From NCBI RefSeq assembly GCF_014805685.1, contig NC_060906.1:9065846-9129845 (forward strand): a stretch of 64,000 bases of DNA, written 5' to 3'. Origin of the DNA: Silurus meridionalis. Lineage: Eukaryota; Chordata; Actinopteri; Siluriformes; Siluridae. Made by a program: the position numbers and the translations under genes. The notes beneath the pieces were generated by a model. It was not told the origin of the DNA. It saw only the letters and a program-made list of their open reading frames with translations, and searched no databases. Below, one piece after another: positions 33,838 through 45,857 of this stretch (position 1 is the first letter of the stretch; every line of letters starts with the position of its first letter).

Positions 33838-34194
33838 TAATAGTGTTCTTAAGTATTGATGCTTGCCTTGTACTTACAACTCCAATTTCAAAAACATTTG
33901 AGGTATAATGAAAATAAAAACAGAATGCTATGAGCCCATACATTATTCACAATAGAACGAAGAAAGCAAATGTTTAGACTAAGGAAATGTCCCATTTTAA
34001 GGTCTCAACAGGTCTGCAAAATTTTTAACTGGATTTTTTAACTTATTTTTCCCTCAAAAATATATATATATTGTCAAAAGTCTGATATGTTTTTAGTTTT
34101 TGTATTAAGAGAAATTGGATTTATGAGATTTGTAAATCATTGAATTCTGTTTATTTACATTTTACACAGTGTCACAATTTTTTGGAATTGGGGG

Positions 34195-34197
<3 letters not shown>

Positions 34198-34240
<43 letters not shown>
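34198..34240. repeat. (GT)n microsatellite
   Basis: An uninterrupted tract of about 43 bp, followed directly by a SINE-like unit. Confidence 0.95.
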
Positions 34241-34241
<1 letters not shown>

Positions 34242-34247
34242 CATGCA

Positions 34248-34432
34248 ATTCAATCAAAGTTGCCTCAGCGGTTAACATTGGATTCTGGAATGGACAGTCA
34301 CAAGTTCAAATCCCAACCCCACCAAGCTGCCACTGCTGGGCTCTTAATCAAGTCCCTTAATGCTTAACTGCTCAGTAGTGAGTTACTTTGGATATGAAAA
34401 TTTGGCAAAGCCATAAATGTAAAAGGGTATGT
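34248..34432 (+). mobile_element. tRNA-derived SINE-like repeat
   Basis: The unit shows CAGCGGTTAACATTGGATTC, a B-box-like ACAAGTTCAAATCCC, then CTGCTGGGCTCTTAATCAAG and a 3' body ending in AAATGTAAA. It has the same orientation as the next unit at 34,448. Confidence 0.65.
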
Positions 34433-34447
34433 GGCAATAATTTTGGG

Positions 34448-34625
34448 GAGATGTTAACTTGGTGGTTAAGGCATTGGACTCTGGATCTGACAGTCTTGAG
34501 TTCAAATCCCAGTCACTCCAAGCTGCCCCTGCTGCACCCTGGAGCAGGCCCCCCTTAAGCCTATAGCTAATCAGTTGTGTAAATAAGATAAATGTTAGTC
34601 GCTCTGAGTAAATGTAAATGAAATA
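34448..34625 (+). mobile_element. tRNA-derived SINE-like repeat
   Basis: This copy is well preserved: TGGTGGTTAAGGCATTGGAC (A-box region), TTGAGTTCAAATCCC (B-box) and a 3' end GTCGCTCTGAGTAAATGTAA. It is arranged in tandem with the preceding unit, 15 bases apart. Confidence 0.7.
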
Positions 34626-34635
34626 ATTACTGAAC

Positions 34636-34766
34636 GATCACGAATCTCTACTAGCAAACTCCAAAATGCTGCCATGAGTGTGGAAAATTATGTGGAATTA
34701 GATGTTCAAAAAGCACCTTGGACTCTTATGGTCAGATGTCCACAAATATTTGTCCATCTTTAGAGG
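34636..34766 (+). mobile_element. internally deleted Tc1-like element, copy G, right end only
   Basis: AATCTCTACTAGCAAACTCC, then TGGAATTAGATGTTCAAAAA and GTCAGATGTCCACAAATATT with TGTCC match the last 130 bp of copy C. Confidence 0.6.
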
Positions 34767-34769
34767 ACA

Positions 34770-35450
34770 GCATAAATAATACAGTACGAGTTTGTTAAGG
34801 TAAAATCACTAGCTGCTAATCAGTGTATTAGCTGGCAGCCTTTTAGCTTGGTATTGAAAGGTGTTATTGTACTGATGCTCTTCAATGTGCAGTAATTAAC
34901 TTGAACAGAGTGACGTTTTATTGAGCATCAGAAAACAAAGGGTCACACTGCAGCCAACGTGGCTAAAAGCTAGCAGTTAAAATTCTTTACAAGGAGTGTA
35001 TTTCTTTCATGTTTAGACGTGGAGACATAATGGTAAGTGTTAAAGGTGATCAGGAAAAAAAAAGAGCCTGGTGCTGTTCGTCAAAGAGGTGAGGCGGAAC
35101 ACTTATCACAGGAAACGGTAAATCACTCGCCCGACAGAAAAAGGTTATCCTGGGTTTTACAGATGTCTTAAATATTTACACAAGATGAGCCTTGAGTCTC
35201 TCTCTCTATTTCTCTTTCTCTCTCTCCATCTCTCTTTCTCTCTCTCGTTCTCTCAACACTGAGATTTTTGTAGGCCTTTTCGTGTTTTAAACTTTGTAGA
35301 TCCTTCCTGTGTAGGAAAGCGCAAGGGAGGCGTTATAAACAATTTTATTGGATATATCAAGGGAAGCCAAATATTTATGGCAGATGCCGGAGTGAAAAGA
35401 AGGGATGTTCGTGCTAAAAAATAAAGCCCAAGCATTTTCCATGTTGTGAG
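34770..35450. other. unclassified sequence
   Basis: There is no recognised feature apart from a pyrimidine-rich stretch at 35,195-35,260. Confidence 0.5.
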
Positions 35451-35452
35451 TT

Positions 35453-35454
<2 letters not shown>

Positions 35455-35526
<72 letters not shown>

Positions 35527-35613
35527 GTTACTCTTAGTTACACCAGCAACCAGATTAACAATGGCAAGGATCAAACTGGAATTTTAGAGAGAGAAATGAA
35601 AGACAGAGAGAGC

Positions 35614-35665
<52 letters not shown>
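35455..35665. repeat. mirrored (CT)n and (GA)n tracts
   Basis: A CT tract of about 68 bp (35,455-35,524) is followed after about 60 bases by an impure GA tract (35,586-35,665). The two are complementary across the spacer, which allows a hairpin, and each is a homopurine-homopyrimidine run. Confidence 0.9.
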
Positions 35666-35669
<4 letters not shown>

Positions 35670-35671
<2 letters not shown>

Positions 35672-37038
35672 ATCTATTAAAGTTCAGCGACAGAAACGCT
35701 CACATCAGCAGCAAAACACCGAGCCTTTTCCAAGAAGACCCCTTGGGTTCTACATAATATGCTGACTGCCTTCGCCGTCCATTTCCTAATGCCATAAAAA
35801 ATCTCACATTGTAACCAGCACCAGACAGACCATGTCTCAGTATAAAATATTACAATAAAGAATTTATTAGAAATTAATTTCCTGGAAATCAGAGACAATA
35901 GCATAGGTGTCAAAGCGTGCCTCGTGAAATTTGTAGCATATTAGCATAGTAGGCCGCACTGCAATTTGTACCGTTATATAGGAAAAAGTCAAGACGGAGA
36001 AAAGTTACAAAGGCCATCAAGAAAACGATTGATGAAGAAAAAATGGCAATGCTTAGAGGAGCCAAGAGAAGTCAAGAAATCTAAAATCTTAAACACGGTC
36101 TGTAAATGCACAATTCTTTCTTCATTTTTTCCCCCTTGTTCATGCAGAAAATGTGAAGGATATGACGCATTCATATTTGGAAATTCGTTGACAGGCGTTA
36201 AAAAAAAGTAAACAATGTCATACAGGAAAAGATTTGGCAATTCGAGGACAATTCACAGCTGTGAATAATAAATAAGGATGTGCATATTGCCAGATGGAAA
36301 GAATTAGAAGAACTGTGTGCTAATATGCTTATGAATATTTAATTACACAGCAAGGTTTTGATTTTCTAGAGCACAGTCAGTCTACGTGAACTCTACACCT
36401 TTTTGTTTTAGAAAAAGTTTCTTTGATATTTGATATAATATTTGTATATACTTTAATATTATATACTTTGACGCTCACAAATTTGTGCATTAGAAAAAAA
36501 GGGGCCATAAATATAAAATAAAAGAAAATATGAGAAAAAAAAGAAAACAAGAGAAGATGTGAGAAAAAATATTATATAATGACAAAGTGGTATTTAAAAT
36601 ACTGTATATATCATATTTATAGTAGTACACATTATCCAATCATGCATGCCATTATTTTCCTGTTCTTAAAAGCCATTTGGGAGCAATTTGGGAGCCTTAA
36701 ACCTACTCAGGGCAATCATTATTATTTTCTACATACAGTATAAATAACTATTATGTTATGTAAGATGACAAAAACAGCTTTAGTAAACAATTTTAAACAT
36801 ACACATCTTAATAATAACTATGTGCATGCAGAATAAAAGATCTCTAAATAAAATAAACGTAAAGTCTATTTTTAACTGGCAACCCTACATATTTCAATTA
36901 AATAATCCAAAAGGTGTCTTCACTTTTTCTGCATTTACATTTTAGCCCCAGATACATACAAATGCATCATCAAACAATATATGTAAAAATGTTTGTGAAC
37001 AACCCACAGTAAGATCTTGTTCCACATGTAGTCCCCAT
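35670..37038. other. unclassified AT-rich sequence
   Basis: Open frames at 35,677-35,913 and 35,966-36,240 on either strand show no domain. A-rich DNA dominates 36,480-36,600. Confidence 0.5.
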
Positions 37039-37039
37039 T

Positions 37040-37142
37040 TGTTATTCAGTTATAACCTCCATTCTTCTGGGAAGATGTTCCGTAGATTTTGGAGTGTGTT
37101 TGTGGAGATTCATTCAGCCACAAGGGTGTTAGTAAAATCACT
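37040..37142 (-). mobile_element. internally deleted Tc1-like element, copy H fragment
   Basis: TATAACCTCCATTCTTCTGG, GAAGATGTTCCGTAGATTTT and CATTCAGCCACAAGGGTGTT with AGTAAAATCA are the complement of the C-terminal transposase stretch (RRVEVII back to LVAE). Both termini are lost. Confidence 0.65.
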
Positions 37143-37244
37143 CGAAGTACTCGAAGGAAGGTCAAACTAAAACTCACACACACACACACACACACCAAAC
37201 TGTGTGACTGATCTGTACAATCACAGTCTTACTCACTTCACACA

Positions 37245-37706
37245 TCTATGTCTTTAGCACCACTCATATTACATTATTTCATTATTACAAACTGTTTACA
37301 TGTCGTTTTTTTTCACATTTTTTTGGATTGCTGCTATTGCTCTTTTGCACAAGATTTGTTTACATTTTTGTTAAATACAATCTTCACTCCTGTACTCAGT
37401 ACTCTTTTACACACCACAGTGTGCAATATACAACAGGTTTACTAACGGCGCTGTTTTGTTTTGTGTATTTGTCTTACACTGTCCTGTATTGTCTTGCACT
37501 GTCTTGTGTTGTCTTTGCACTGTTTGCATCAGGTTGCACACGATGCACTTTATGTGACGAGGACCCTTACTAGTCCTTAGCTCTATGTTTTCTGTGATTG
37601 TTGTTGTTTGTAGCACCAGGGTTCTGGAGGAATGTTGTTTCATTTCACTGTGTACTGCGTCAGCTATATATGGTTGAAATGACAATAAAAGCTGCTTGAC
37701 TTGACA
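37245..37706 (+). mobile_element. non-LTR retrotransposon 3' end, copy R3
   Basis: The longest of three related segments, ending GTAGCACCAGGGTTCTGGAG, TGTTTCATTTCACTGTGTAC, CAGCTATATATGGTTGAAAT and GACAATAAAAGCTGCTTGAC with a TTGAC tail. The AATAAA signal and short tail fit a LINE 3' end. The 5' boundary is uncertain. Confidence 0.55.
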
Positions 37707-37709
37707 TTC

Positions 37710-38582
<873 letters not shown>

Positions 38583-38629
38583 TAACTTTGTTATTGCATA
38601 TTACAGGTACAATGCAGTTTAGCATTTAC

Positions 38630-39110
38630 CAGATGTCAAATAGTTTTTTTGCATATTTGTCACAGTTACATAATTGAGATCATCAAATACATTTCTACAT
38701 TACACAAACATAACACAGGTCAATATACAGTAAAATGCAGTTTTGAAATATTTATTAAATTTAATTTATTAAGGAGAAAAGCTGCCTAAACCTGCCTGGA
38801 CTCTAAACCTAGTGACTGGTTGTGCCACAACTGCAATCAAGCATCTGCGATAACTGGCAGTGAGTCTTTCACGTCACTGTAGAATAATTTTGGCCCACTT
38901 TTCTTTGCAGGATTGTTTTAATTCAGCCACAAAGGGTTTTCTAGCCTGAACAGCATGTTTAAGGTAATACCACAGCAAACTTGTTCACATAGGGCCAGGT
39001 AGGTTTGAATAGCTTGTTTTCCTTAATACATGAAATTATCATTTACAAACAGCATTTTGTATTTACTCGGGTTATAAATACTTTTTTACAGCATTGTAGA
39101 TATATGTACA
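38630..39110. mobile_element. Tc1-like element with long inverted repeats and deleted transposase
   Basis: The left part carries TTTTTTTGCATATTTGTCAC, AAAATGCAGTTTTGAAAT and TAAACCTGCCTGG. The right part carries GGCCAGGTAGGTTTGAATAG, TTTACAAACAGCATTTTGTA and TTTACTCGGGTTAT, which is its inverted counterpart. Between them lies CAACTGCAATCAAGCATCTG and TTCTTTGCAGGATTGTTTTA, a remnant I recall from fish Tc1 families whose transposase lies on the minus strand. The catalytic region is missing. Confidence 0.6.
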
Positions 39111-39111
39111 A

Positions 39112-39515
39112 CAAATAATTATGAAAGATCTGGGCAGTAAAAAATGTGCAGAGAGCTGTTGAAAAAGTACAACAAGTAATAAAGACCCATTTCGTTCATT
39201 ATGTTTTATTTGCGGCTCTATTCATCCAGTAATATTAATTTCTTTGTTTATTTAATTAAATGGACATTCAAATGTTAATTTGAGACGGTCATTTTGTAAG
39301 CTCTTTAAAATAAATGAAAAGCATATGCAGCACTTCCATTGCTCTCACTTCACCTTTTTTTCTCTTGCTTGTTAATGCTTCATTTATTCCTCAGGTGGCT
39401 GGTGGTTGCTATGGCACCCGGTCATCAGTAATCGGATGTTGTGTGCTGAGGATTGAGTGAGGATTGAGAGAAACAATAAGAAAAACAGGCTTTGGTCTTT
39501 AATTTCCTCTTCTTT
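39112..39515. other. unclassified sequence
   Basis: No feature can be supported. Confidence 0.5.
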
Positions 39516-39518
39516 GAT

Positions 39519-39520
<2 letters not shown>

Positions 39521-39607
<87 letters not shown>
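39521..39607. repeat. compound (TC)n-(TG)n microsatellite
   Basis: TC (about 39,521-39,565) abuts TG (39,566-39,607). A (CA)n tract 50 bases further on makes a second potential hairpin arm. Confidence 0.95.
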
Positions 39608-39608
<1 letters not shown>

Positions 39609-39655
39609 AGTTGAATCTTACTGTGCTGATGGAGGTCATTACCTAAGAGGAGAAT

Positions 39656-39657
<2 letters not shown>

Positions 39658-39693
<36 letters not shown>

Positions 39694-39710
39694 GCACACA
39701 CACGCACACA
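39658..39710. repeat. (CA)n microsatellite, impure
   Basis: A CA tract with CG interruptions near its 3' end. Confidence 0.9.
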
Positions 39711-39714
39711 CAAA

Positions 39715-40230
39715 CATAGACACACCCATCATGCTGGGACAGACAGTATATCACAAGTTGGATGAACACTTCATAAGATTTCTCTTTCCTTGTTTGTCTC
39801 ACAAAACTATGCAACTACACAAACAAACAAAAAAACAGTTTTCTCCATGTTCCACAGTCAGACAAAATGTGTTTATGTGTGTGTGTTTATGTCCCTCTTC
39901 CGCTCATTTCCTCTCCTCTGATTTCTTGTATGAAATCTCTGTATATGGCACTGTGTACAAGAGTTGTCTCATTTGCACATTTCTGTATTCCAGTATGCTC
40001 CTGGTGAGAAAATTCTTGGACCAAAAAAAAAACCTTTCAAGATAAAGAATTTCAAGCATTTTCTAAATAACTGTTTACAGCAGGAACCTTTTTGGAAGAA
40101 TAGCACACAAGCACTTAATATTACTTAACCACATTTATTAGCAAGCCAAAGAATTTGAGGATGTTGCTCTGTATTAAGAAGTGAACTGAAAACCTGGAGC
40201 ATAACTTATAAATGTAATTCTATCCATCGA
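39715..40230. other. unclassified sequence
   Basis: An open frame at 39,731-40,045 has no recognisable domain. Nothing else is seen. Confidence 0.5.
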
Positions 40231-40231
40231 A

Positions 40232-40690
40232 TTTAATAGACAAAACTATGTGGACACCAAATGATTGGATTGGTATGTGCATTTTGAACATCCGAATCCA
40301 TATTTATTCCCCATTTCCACCTCCACTCTTCTGGGAAAATGTTTCTCTAGATTTTGGAGTGTGATTGTGGAGATCTGTGGAAATTCATTCAGCCACAAGG
40401 GTGTTAGTAAAGTCAGGTACTAATGCAGGTGAGTTGAGGAGGCCTGGAGTGCAGTTAGAGTTCACATTCATCCCAAAGGTGTTCAATAGGGTTGAGATCA
40501 GAGCTTTATAGCAGGAGATTGGCTTTGTGCCTGGGGGCATTGTAATGCTGGAGCAGGTTTGGGTCTCCTAGTTCAAGTAAATGGAAACTGTAATGCTACT
40601 GCATCCAATCACATCCTGTACAATTGTATGCCTCCAACTTTGTGGTAAATGATTTGGAAGAATTACATGCGGCTGGAAAAGTCCATTGTT
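40232..40690 (-). mobile_element. internally deleted Tc1-like element, copy I, near full length
   Basis: It starts ACAAAACTATGTGGACACCA, the family terminus, and runs in reverse orientation through CACTCTTCTGGGAAAATGTT, CATTCATCCCAAAGGTGTTC, GGGGCATTGTAATGCTGGAG and CCAACTTTGTGGTAAATGAT. With copies B and C it is one of the best for building a consensus. Confidence 0.7.
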
Positions 40691-40694
40691 CCAA

Positions 40695-41786
40695 AAAATT
40701 TGTCTACATGGTGTATTTCTAGATATTTTTTAAACAAATTTCAACTTTACAGTTTATTCTTTTAGTAGATCATTTTAATTCTTTCTAGAATTAAAAGTTA
40801 TTTATTGTTAAGTTATTCTATTTACTAGAAATCAATTAAAGTGTTATACTGGAATACTACAGTTTGAATACTCTTTTTTAAAGAGTATTACATTTAGATA
40901 TAGACAATATATTTATACATTTCTTTTGCAGGGAATTATTGTCATTATTTCCACTGACATTTCTGCCACTAATGTTATTTATTGGTTCTGTTTATTATAA
41001 GCGCGTACAGAGTTATTGTTGGTTCAGTGTTTTACAGTGTATACACTGTATACTCATGCCAATAAAATACTTTCACTTTAATTGAATTGAATCTCTCTCC
41101 TCATCTTCTCACTTACCATTTCACACTCGTTCTGTTTGGTTTTGTGCTCCGTAAATGAGATTTACAAGGCAAATATGATTAATGCAACATCACACCAAAT
41201 AAGAAGGGTTTGCATTATTAATCTTCCTCAGTAATAAGAGAGAGAGGGAGAGAGAGAAAGAGAGACTTATGAATCCACATATTTCCACAGCCATCTTATA
41301 TGATCTTTATTAATTCACCAGACAGACAGAGTTTAAGAGTATTGCTGATTATTAATTTACTGAGAGAAAACGAAAAATAGTAAAAGGGTGACCTGGGATT
41401 TGTCTGACGGAATGAAATAAGAAAGAAATAGTCGCTCTAATCTGGCAAAGACATGAGACAGATTTAGCATGCAATGCTTTAACTTTTGATTAGCAATTGG
41501 TTCACCATCTTTGTGCCTCATAATCAGTGTTTCCAAGATCATTGCATCAACTGTATAGAACACCAGGTTAGTTGGAAGCAATATGCCAGCAATTACCTCT
41601 TACAGAAACAATCTTTTGCATTTCCTTCGAGCTCATAAAAAAGGCATTTCCACATGAATAGCGTGACTCAACTTACTGCATGTGTAGGTGTAATAATGTG
41701 ATTAATGTGATGAAGTGGTTATAATAATGTGTGAGTAAGAAGCTAGTTCTCCCGAACCCTGATAGGAAATGCTGCAGATGTTAGTC

Positions 41787-41831
<45 letters not shown>

Positions 41832-41968
41832 CCCATGAGTCTGGAAGAGTAGGATCCTCAGACATCAGCTCTCAACATCTGGAGCCTGTTAGACAGCACT
41901 CAAGTTCTATCTCACTCTCACTCTGGTCCACCTTTGTCAAATCTGTCCTTTTTTTGATGCCACTGTCT

Positions 41969-42017
<49 letters not shown>

Positions 42018-42815
42018 CTCTGTCTTAAGTGTTTTCGACTAAGTGTAATCGACTAAGTGTTTAAATCGTTTTGTCTTTTTTTCTTATGGTTATTTTTGCT
42101 TTTAGATCTGACATAAATAAACAATAAAATACTCAAGATGAACTGCTCCCTCAGAAAGCAGAAACCCAAAAGAAAAAAAAACCCTTTTTTTTGTTATGTT
42201 TTTTCTTGGCGTACAAACAATTCATTAATTAATTTACCACAGTCAACAATTGAAAACACTACTAATATTACACAAGCTTATATGTGACAAACTGGGGTAT
42301 CTGGTTGCAGGCCCCTTTGGAGAGGTTCTGTTACTTTTTAACACCACAAGCTGGTTTGAGTCATATGGTAACTGATATTTCTGGCCAGAAAGCCAAGCCA
42401 AAAGGCCCTGGGGCGAGATTAACACACCATCTAATGACAATAGCTTCCCTTTCAATTCTCCTGGCGTAAATTCCTTTTGGATGTTAAGAAATGCTTTCAG
42501 AGGACTCTCACCGCTTTTGTCGCCTCAGGACAAGACCAGATGCAGAGAGTTCGGCTCCGGACCGATTGCAGCAACCCTGGAAGTGCTGAAATACATGAAC
42601 TAAGAAAAGGCTTGCAGTTAGCGTGAGACCTGGATATAAACACTATTCTAACTAGAAGCCAAATGAAAATACATGCATTTAAGTTTGACTTCTTTTGCAA
42701 AATTAAGTCAATAATCATAATTTGCTCCCCCTTTTCTTTTGATCTAGTATGATATTACAGCCTAACTACAGCCAAACAAAATTATATAAAAATTAAAAAT
42801 ATATATCCACACAGG
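40695..42815. other. unclassified sequence with small features
   Basis: The interval contains a perfect 18-bp palindrome TACAGTGTATACACTGTA (41,033-41,050), followed by AATAAAATACTTTCACTTTA and AATTGAATTGAAT, which resembles another L2-type tail end (about 41,055-41,092). CT tracts lie at 41,790-41,826 and 41,974-42,013. The stretch 42,405-42,480 is complex and TAAT-rich and could be conserved. No gene was recognised. Confidence 0.45.
41790..41826. repeat. (CT)n microsatellite
   Basis: A tract of about 37 bp. A second CT tract lies at 41,974-42,013. Confidence 0.9.
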
Positions 42816-42822
42816 CTGCCCA

Positions 42823-43190
42823 GGTGCTTGTTGCCAGCTGCAAATCTTTGCTGGCAGGTCTTCCTCTGAACTCTATTCGTCCACTGCTAATGATCCCAAA
42901 TGCAGCTCATGTCAAAAACACTGATGCTTGCCTACAAAGCCATAATTGGACCAGCACCATCTTACCTCAGAGACCTCATCACATCTCGCACTGCACCACG
43001 CTGTCTGAGATCCTCATGCGCTGCTCGACTGGTACCACCTTCTCTCAGAGGAAGAGGTAAGTACACTTCAAGGCTCTTCTCTGTTCCCGGCATCGAGGTG
43101 GTGAAATGAACTTCCCCTAGATGTCCGAACAGCGGAGTCCCTGGCTATCTTCAAGTGACGGGTGAAAACCTACCCCTTCCTGAACCACTT
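42823..43190 (+). pseudogene. L2-clade LINE ORF2 C-terminal relic
   Basis: The plus strand reads VASCKSLLAGLPLNSIRPLL, then TLMLAYKAIIGPAPSYLRDL, TSRTAPRCLRSS, ARLVPPSLRGRGK and SRLFSV in a shifted frame. This is the order of the C-terminal end of L2-clade LINE ORF2, downstream of the reverse transcriptase. About 25-30 codons are missing between the NAA and TLMLAYKA segments, the frame changes there, and stops follow. No endonuclease or reverse transcriptase domain is present, consistent with 5' truncation. Confidence 0.7.
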
Positions 43191-43194
43191 AAAT

Positions 43195-44095
43195 TAACAC
43201 TTTCCAAGTTTGCTTTGTTTAAAAAAAATTCCTCAAATGTAAATGTAAATATTTAATATTTTGTGAATATTTTATAGTAGATAAGTTAGTAGTTATGTTG
43301 TGTGGAGTCCAGTGCCACTTATATCTGTATGTGAATCTGTCTAGTGCTCAATATATATTCATATCTCAATATATATTCATATTAGTTTTATAGTTACAGA
43401 CACATACTGAGGGAATCCTTACTCCACACACACTCTTGGCAGAACCGTCTTAACACAGTTAATTAATACAATTTATGTGTTCACTTCATAGATTTCAGAA
43501 CCAGCATGTTTTCCTAGTAAGCTGTAGAAAATATAAAGTTCCTCAGAATAGAAATACTTCAATCAAATTATAGCTACTTGAAAATTACAGTAATGAAGTG
43601 AAAATATTTTTCCCCTAATGAATGTCATCCAGTACAAATTAGTTTTAAACAATAAGTACACTGATTACATTTTCTGGCAAGGGCTTAGAAAATATTTGCA
43701 TAGCGGATATTTATAGTCTATATTCTCTAGAGGTATTATGGCAGCTCCAGTTCATTTTCTCATAGAGACGGAAAGCGAAATGCGTTTTTTTCGTTTGCTG
43801 AAAGAGACAGTTGTAGGTGAGAAAGATCTAAGAGAGATCAGAGGTGAGAAGGAGAGCGAGGCCATGTGGTGAAGGGTCACTGATGTTACAGACAGACAAG
43901 CATCTTACTGTCTGGACTGGTTTCCCTGACTCTTCTAAGGTAAACATGTAGTTTCTAATTGATAAACAAGAACATCTAAAGCGTATGTGATTTACGTGGC
44001 AATGAAGGACGTAGTGGAATCCCTGTTTACTCAAAGCCATTCTATTACAGTTTGAACAACATGTCTGTGAAACTGAGCAGCATCCTTGTGAGAGG
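43195..44095. other. unclassified sequence
   Basis: This is AT-rich DNA with no recognised repeat. Minus-strand open frames that overlap the next block have no domain. Confidence 0.5.
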
Positions 44096-44099
44096 TGTG

Positions 44100-44470
44100 T
44101 GTGTGTGTGTGTGTATGTGTGTTGCTCTGGTGACAGATTTGCACGCTGGTCAATCACCAACTGAGCTACACACTCCATTAATCTTGACTTGGCAAGGTGA
44201 CGACCCTGGCTATAGCCAAACACTTCCAACCAGCTGTATTGGAGCATCGGGGGTCTTCGGTGCTGAACTGTAAGTGAAACAGCCATTAGACAATTAGGCC
44301 TTGAGAAATAGCTATAGCCAAGCAATAAGGCTCCGAACCACCATTACTGTGTTCCTAATGAGCGGCATGACAAGCCAGTAAATCATACATGAATGGTGGC
44401 CTGAACCGCAAATTGGTGTTGCAAGCATATTCCAATTCATTAAAACGATCTGTGCTCATTAGGAAAGGTG
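44100..44470. promoter_or_regulatory. candidate conserved non-coding element, homeodomain-site rich
   Basis: The block is dense in TAAT or ATTA cores: CATTAATCTTG, CATTAGACAATTAGGCC, CCATTACTG, CTAATGAGC, CATTAAAACG and CTCATTAGG. TTCCTAATGAGC (44,352-44,363) is repeated in perfect inverted form as GCTCATTAGGAA (44,454-44,465). No simple repeat interrupts the part after 44,122. A 165-codon minus-strand open frame (43,828-44,325) covers part of it, but it shows no domain. An enhancer is the better guess. Confidence 0.35.
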
Positions 44471-44642
44471 TCATGTAGAGACACAGAGAGATTTAGAAAT
44501 GTATATGATGCTGTTTTTATGCAAATGGGTGTGGGTGTGTTTAATGCAGAAGCACGTTTTGTTGTTGTTGTTGTAATCGACTAATTGACGTGGTGATATA
44601 CATTACATTTATTAATTGTTTATTCTGAGACGCTAAGGCTTT

Positions 44643-44797
44643 TTAGGTTTTCCTTGCCACAGTCGCTCATCAGGGACAAACGAACTTACAAAGAACATAT
44701 TTACTTTTAATCGCCACATTATCTGTGTAAAGCTGCTTTGAGACAATGTTCATTGTTAAAAGCGCTATACAAATAAAAATGAATTGAATTGAATTGA
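44643..44797 (+). mobile_element. L2-type LINE 3' tail, copy 3
   Basis: TTCCTTGCCACAGTCGCTCA, then AGCTGCTTTGAGACAATGTT, AAAAGCGCTATACAAATAAA and GAATTGAATTGAATTGAG. Only the terminal 155 bp is present. The tail repeat differs from that of copy 2 (GAATT versus CTTGA), so a different subfamily is likely. Confidence 0.7.
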
Positions 44798-44799
44798 GG

Positions 44800-45262
44800 T
44801 TGTGATCCCCGTTCACCCCTAGTGTTGCCACTTTGTCATAAAGACTAATGGTTTCTCCAGATGTGCTCTACTATTTGGAATGCACCACATAAGCCATGAT
44901 GCATCCAAACGTCTGAAAATGCAGATCTGGATAGAGAACATAGGGTCTGATCATTGTTCTTCTGTTTAAGTATGTTCTGGTATGTTCTAGGATCTCAGCA
45001 AGACCATCTTCTAGAGATTGGATTAGACTCCACTATTGCCGTACACTGGGTGATGATGATCGGTTGTCCAGATCTGCCGTCACTTTGTTTACACTCGCCT
45101 GACCTTCGGGGTCAGAAAGGGTTCAGCACTCTGAGACGGAGCCTGGCTCTCGAGCTTGAAGGTGTGCCAGAGGAGACTAGCGTCTTTTATCACCATCACC
45201 ACCAAATACAATACACTGAAAATCAAAAACCTGAAAAATATACATTAGGAAAATAAAATAGC
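44800..45262. other. unclassified sequence
   Basis: A 100-codon open frame (44,954-45,256) has no recognisable domain. The stretch 45,040-45,170 is richer in CpG than its flanks. Confidence 0.45.
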
Positions 45263-45263
45263 G

Positions 45264-45266
<3 letters not shown>

Positions 45267-45339
<73 letters not shown>
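45267..45339. repeat. (TG)n microsatellite
   Basis: An uninterrupted tract of about 73 bp. Confidence 0.95.
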
Positions 45340-45341
<2 letters not shown>

Positions 45342-45421
45342 AAAATGATATCTGATGGATATCTGACCACTTTGATTTTATTATTATTGTTGTTGTAAAT
45401 GTCATCACATGAACAGACAAA

Positions 45422-45428
<7 letters not shown>

Positions 45429-45488
<60 letters not shown>
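45429..45488. repeat. (TG)n microsatellite
   Basis: An uninterrupted tract of about 60 bp, 90 bases after the previous TG tract. Confidence 0.95.
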
Positions 45489-45489
<1 letters not shown>

Positions 45490-45490
<1 letters not shown>

Positions 45491-45855
45491 AACTGCCCTA
45501 TCATCTCCTATTATCTCTGCCAGTATTTTCTTTTACTACTTTGTGTTACATTTTGATAGACAGCTCCTTTTTAAAGCTGTCTACAGTCTCTACAGTTTCC
45601 ACAGCAACCAGCAAGTGGATTATTTGCTGTCAAATTTCCAGATTAATGCAGTAGCTAGGCTTTTCTATGCTGTCACATTTGAGAGCTCAAACAGAACAAA
45701 AAGATGTGAAAGATGAAAAAAAGTTGTACATTTTCTTCTTGACTTTATCTAAAGTAATAAAAATTTGGGGAAATGATTAGAGTCCGGTGTGAGTTTGAGT
45801 TTTGGGACTTGATAACACATACCAGGTAAGTGAAGATTCAGCTAGAATACAGTCT
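45490..45855. other. unclassified sequence
   Basis: No gene or known repeat was recognised. Confidence 0.5.
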
Positions 45856-45857
45856 GC

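Noticed and set aside
39425..39814. 129-codon minus-strand open frame
   Set aside because: It is driven by the CA, TG and GA tracts and has no recognisable domain.
43828..44325. 165-codon minus-strand open frame, the longest outside transposons and LINEs
   Set aside because: There is no recognised domain, it contains a (TG)n translation, and it overlaps a TAAT-rich block that looks regulatory. A weak possibility of coding remains.
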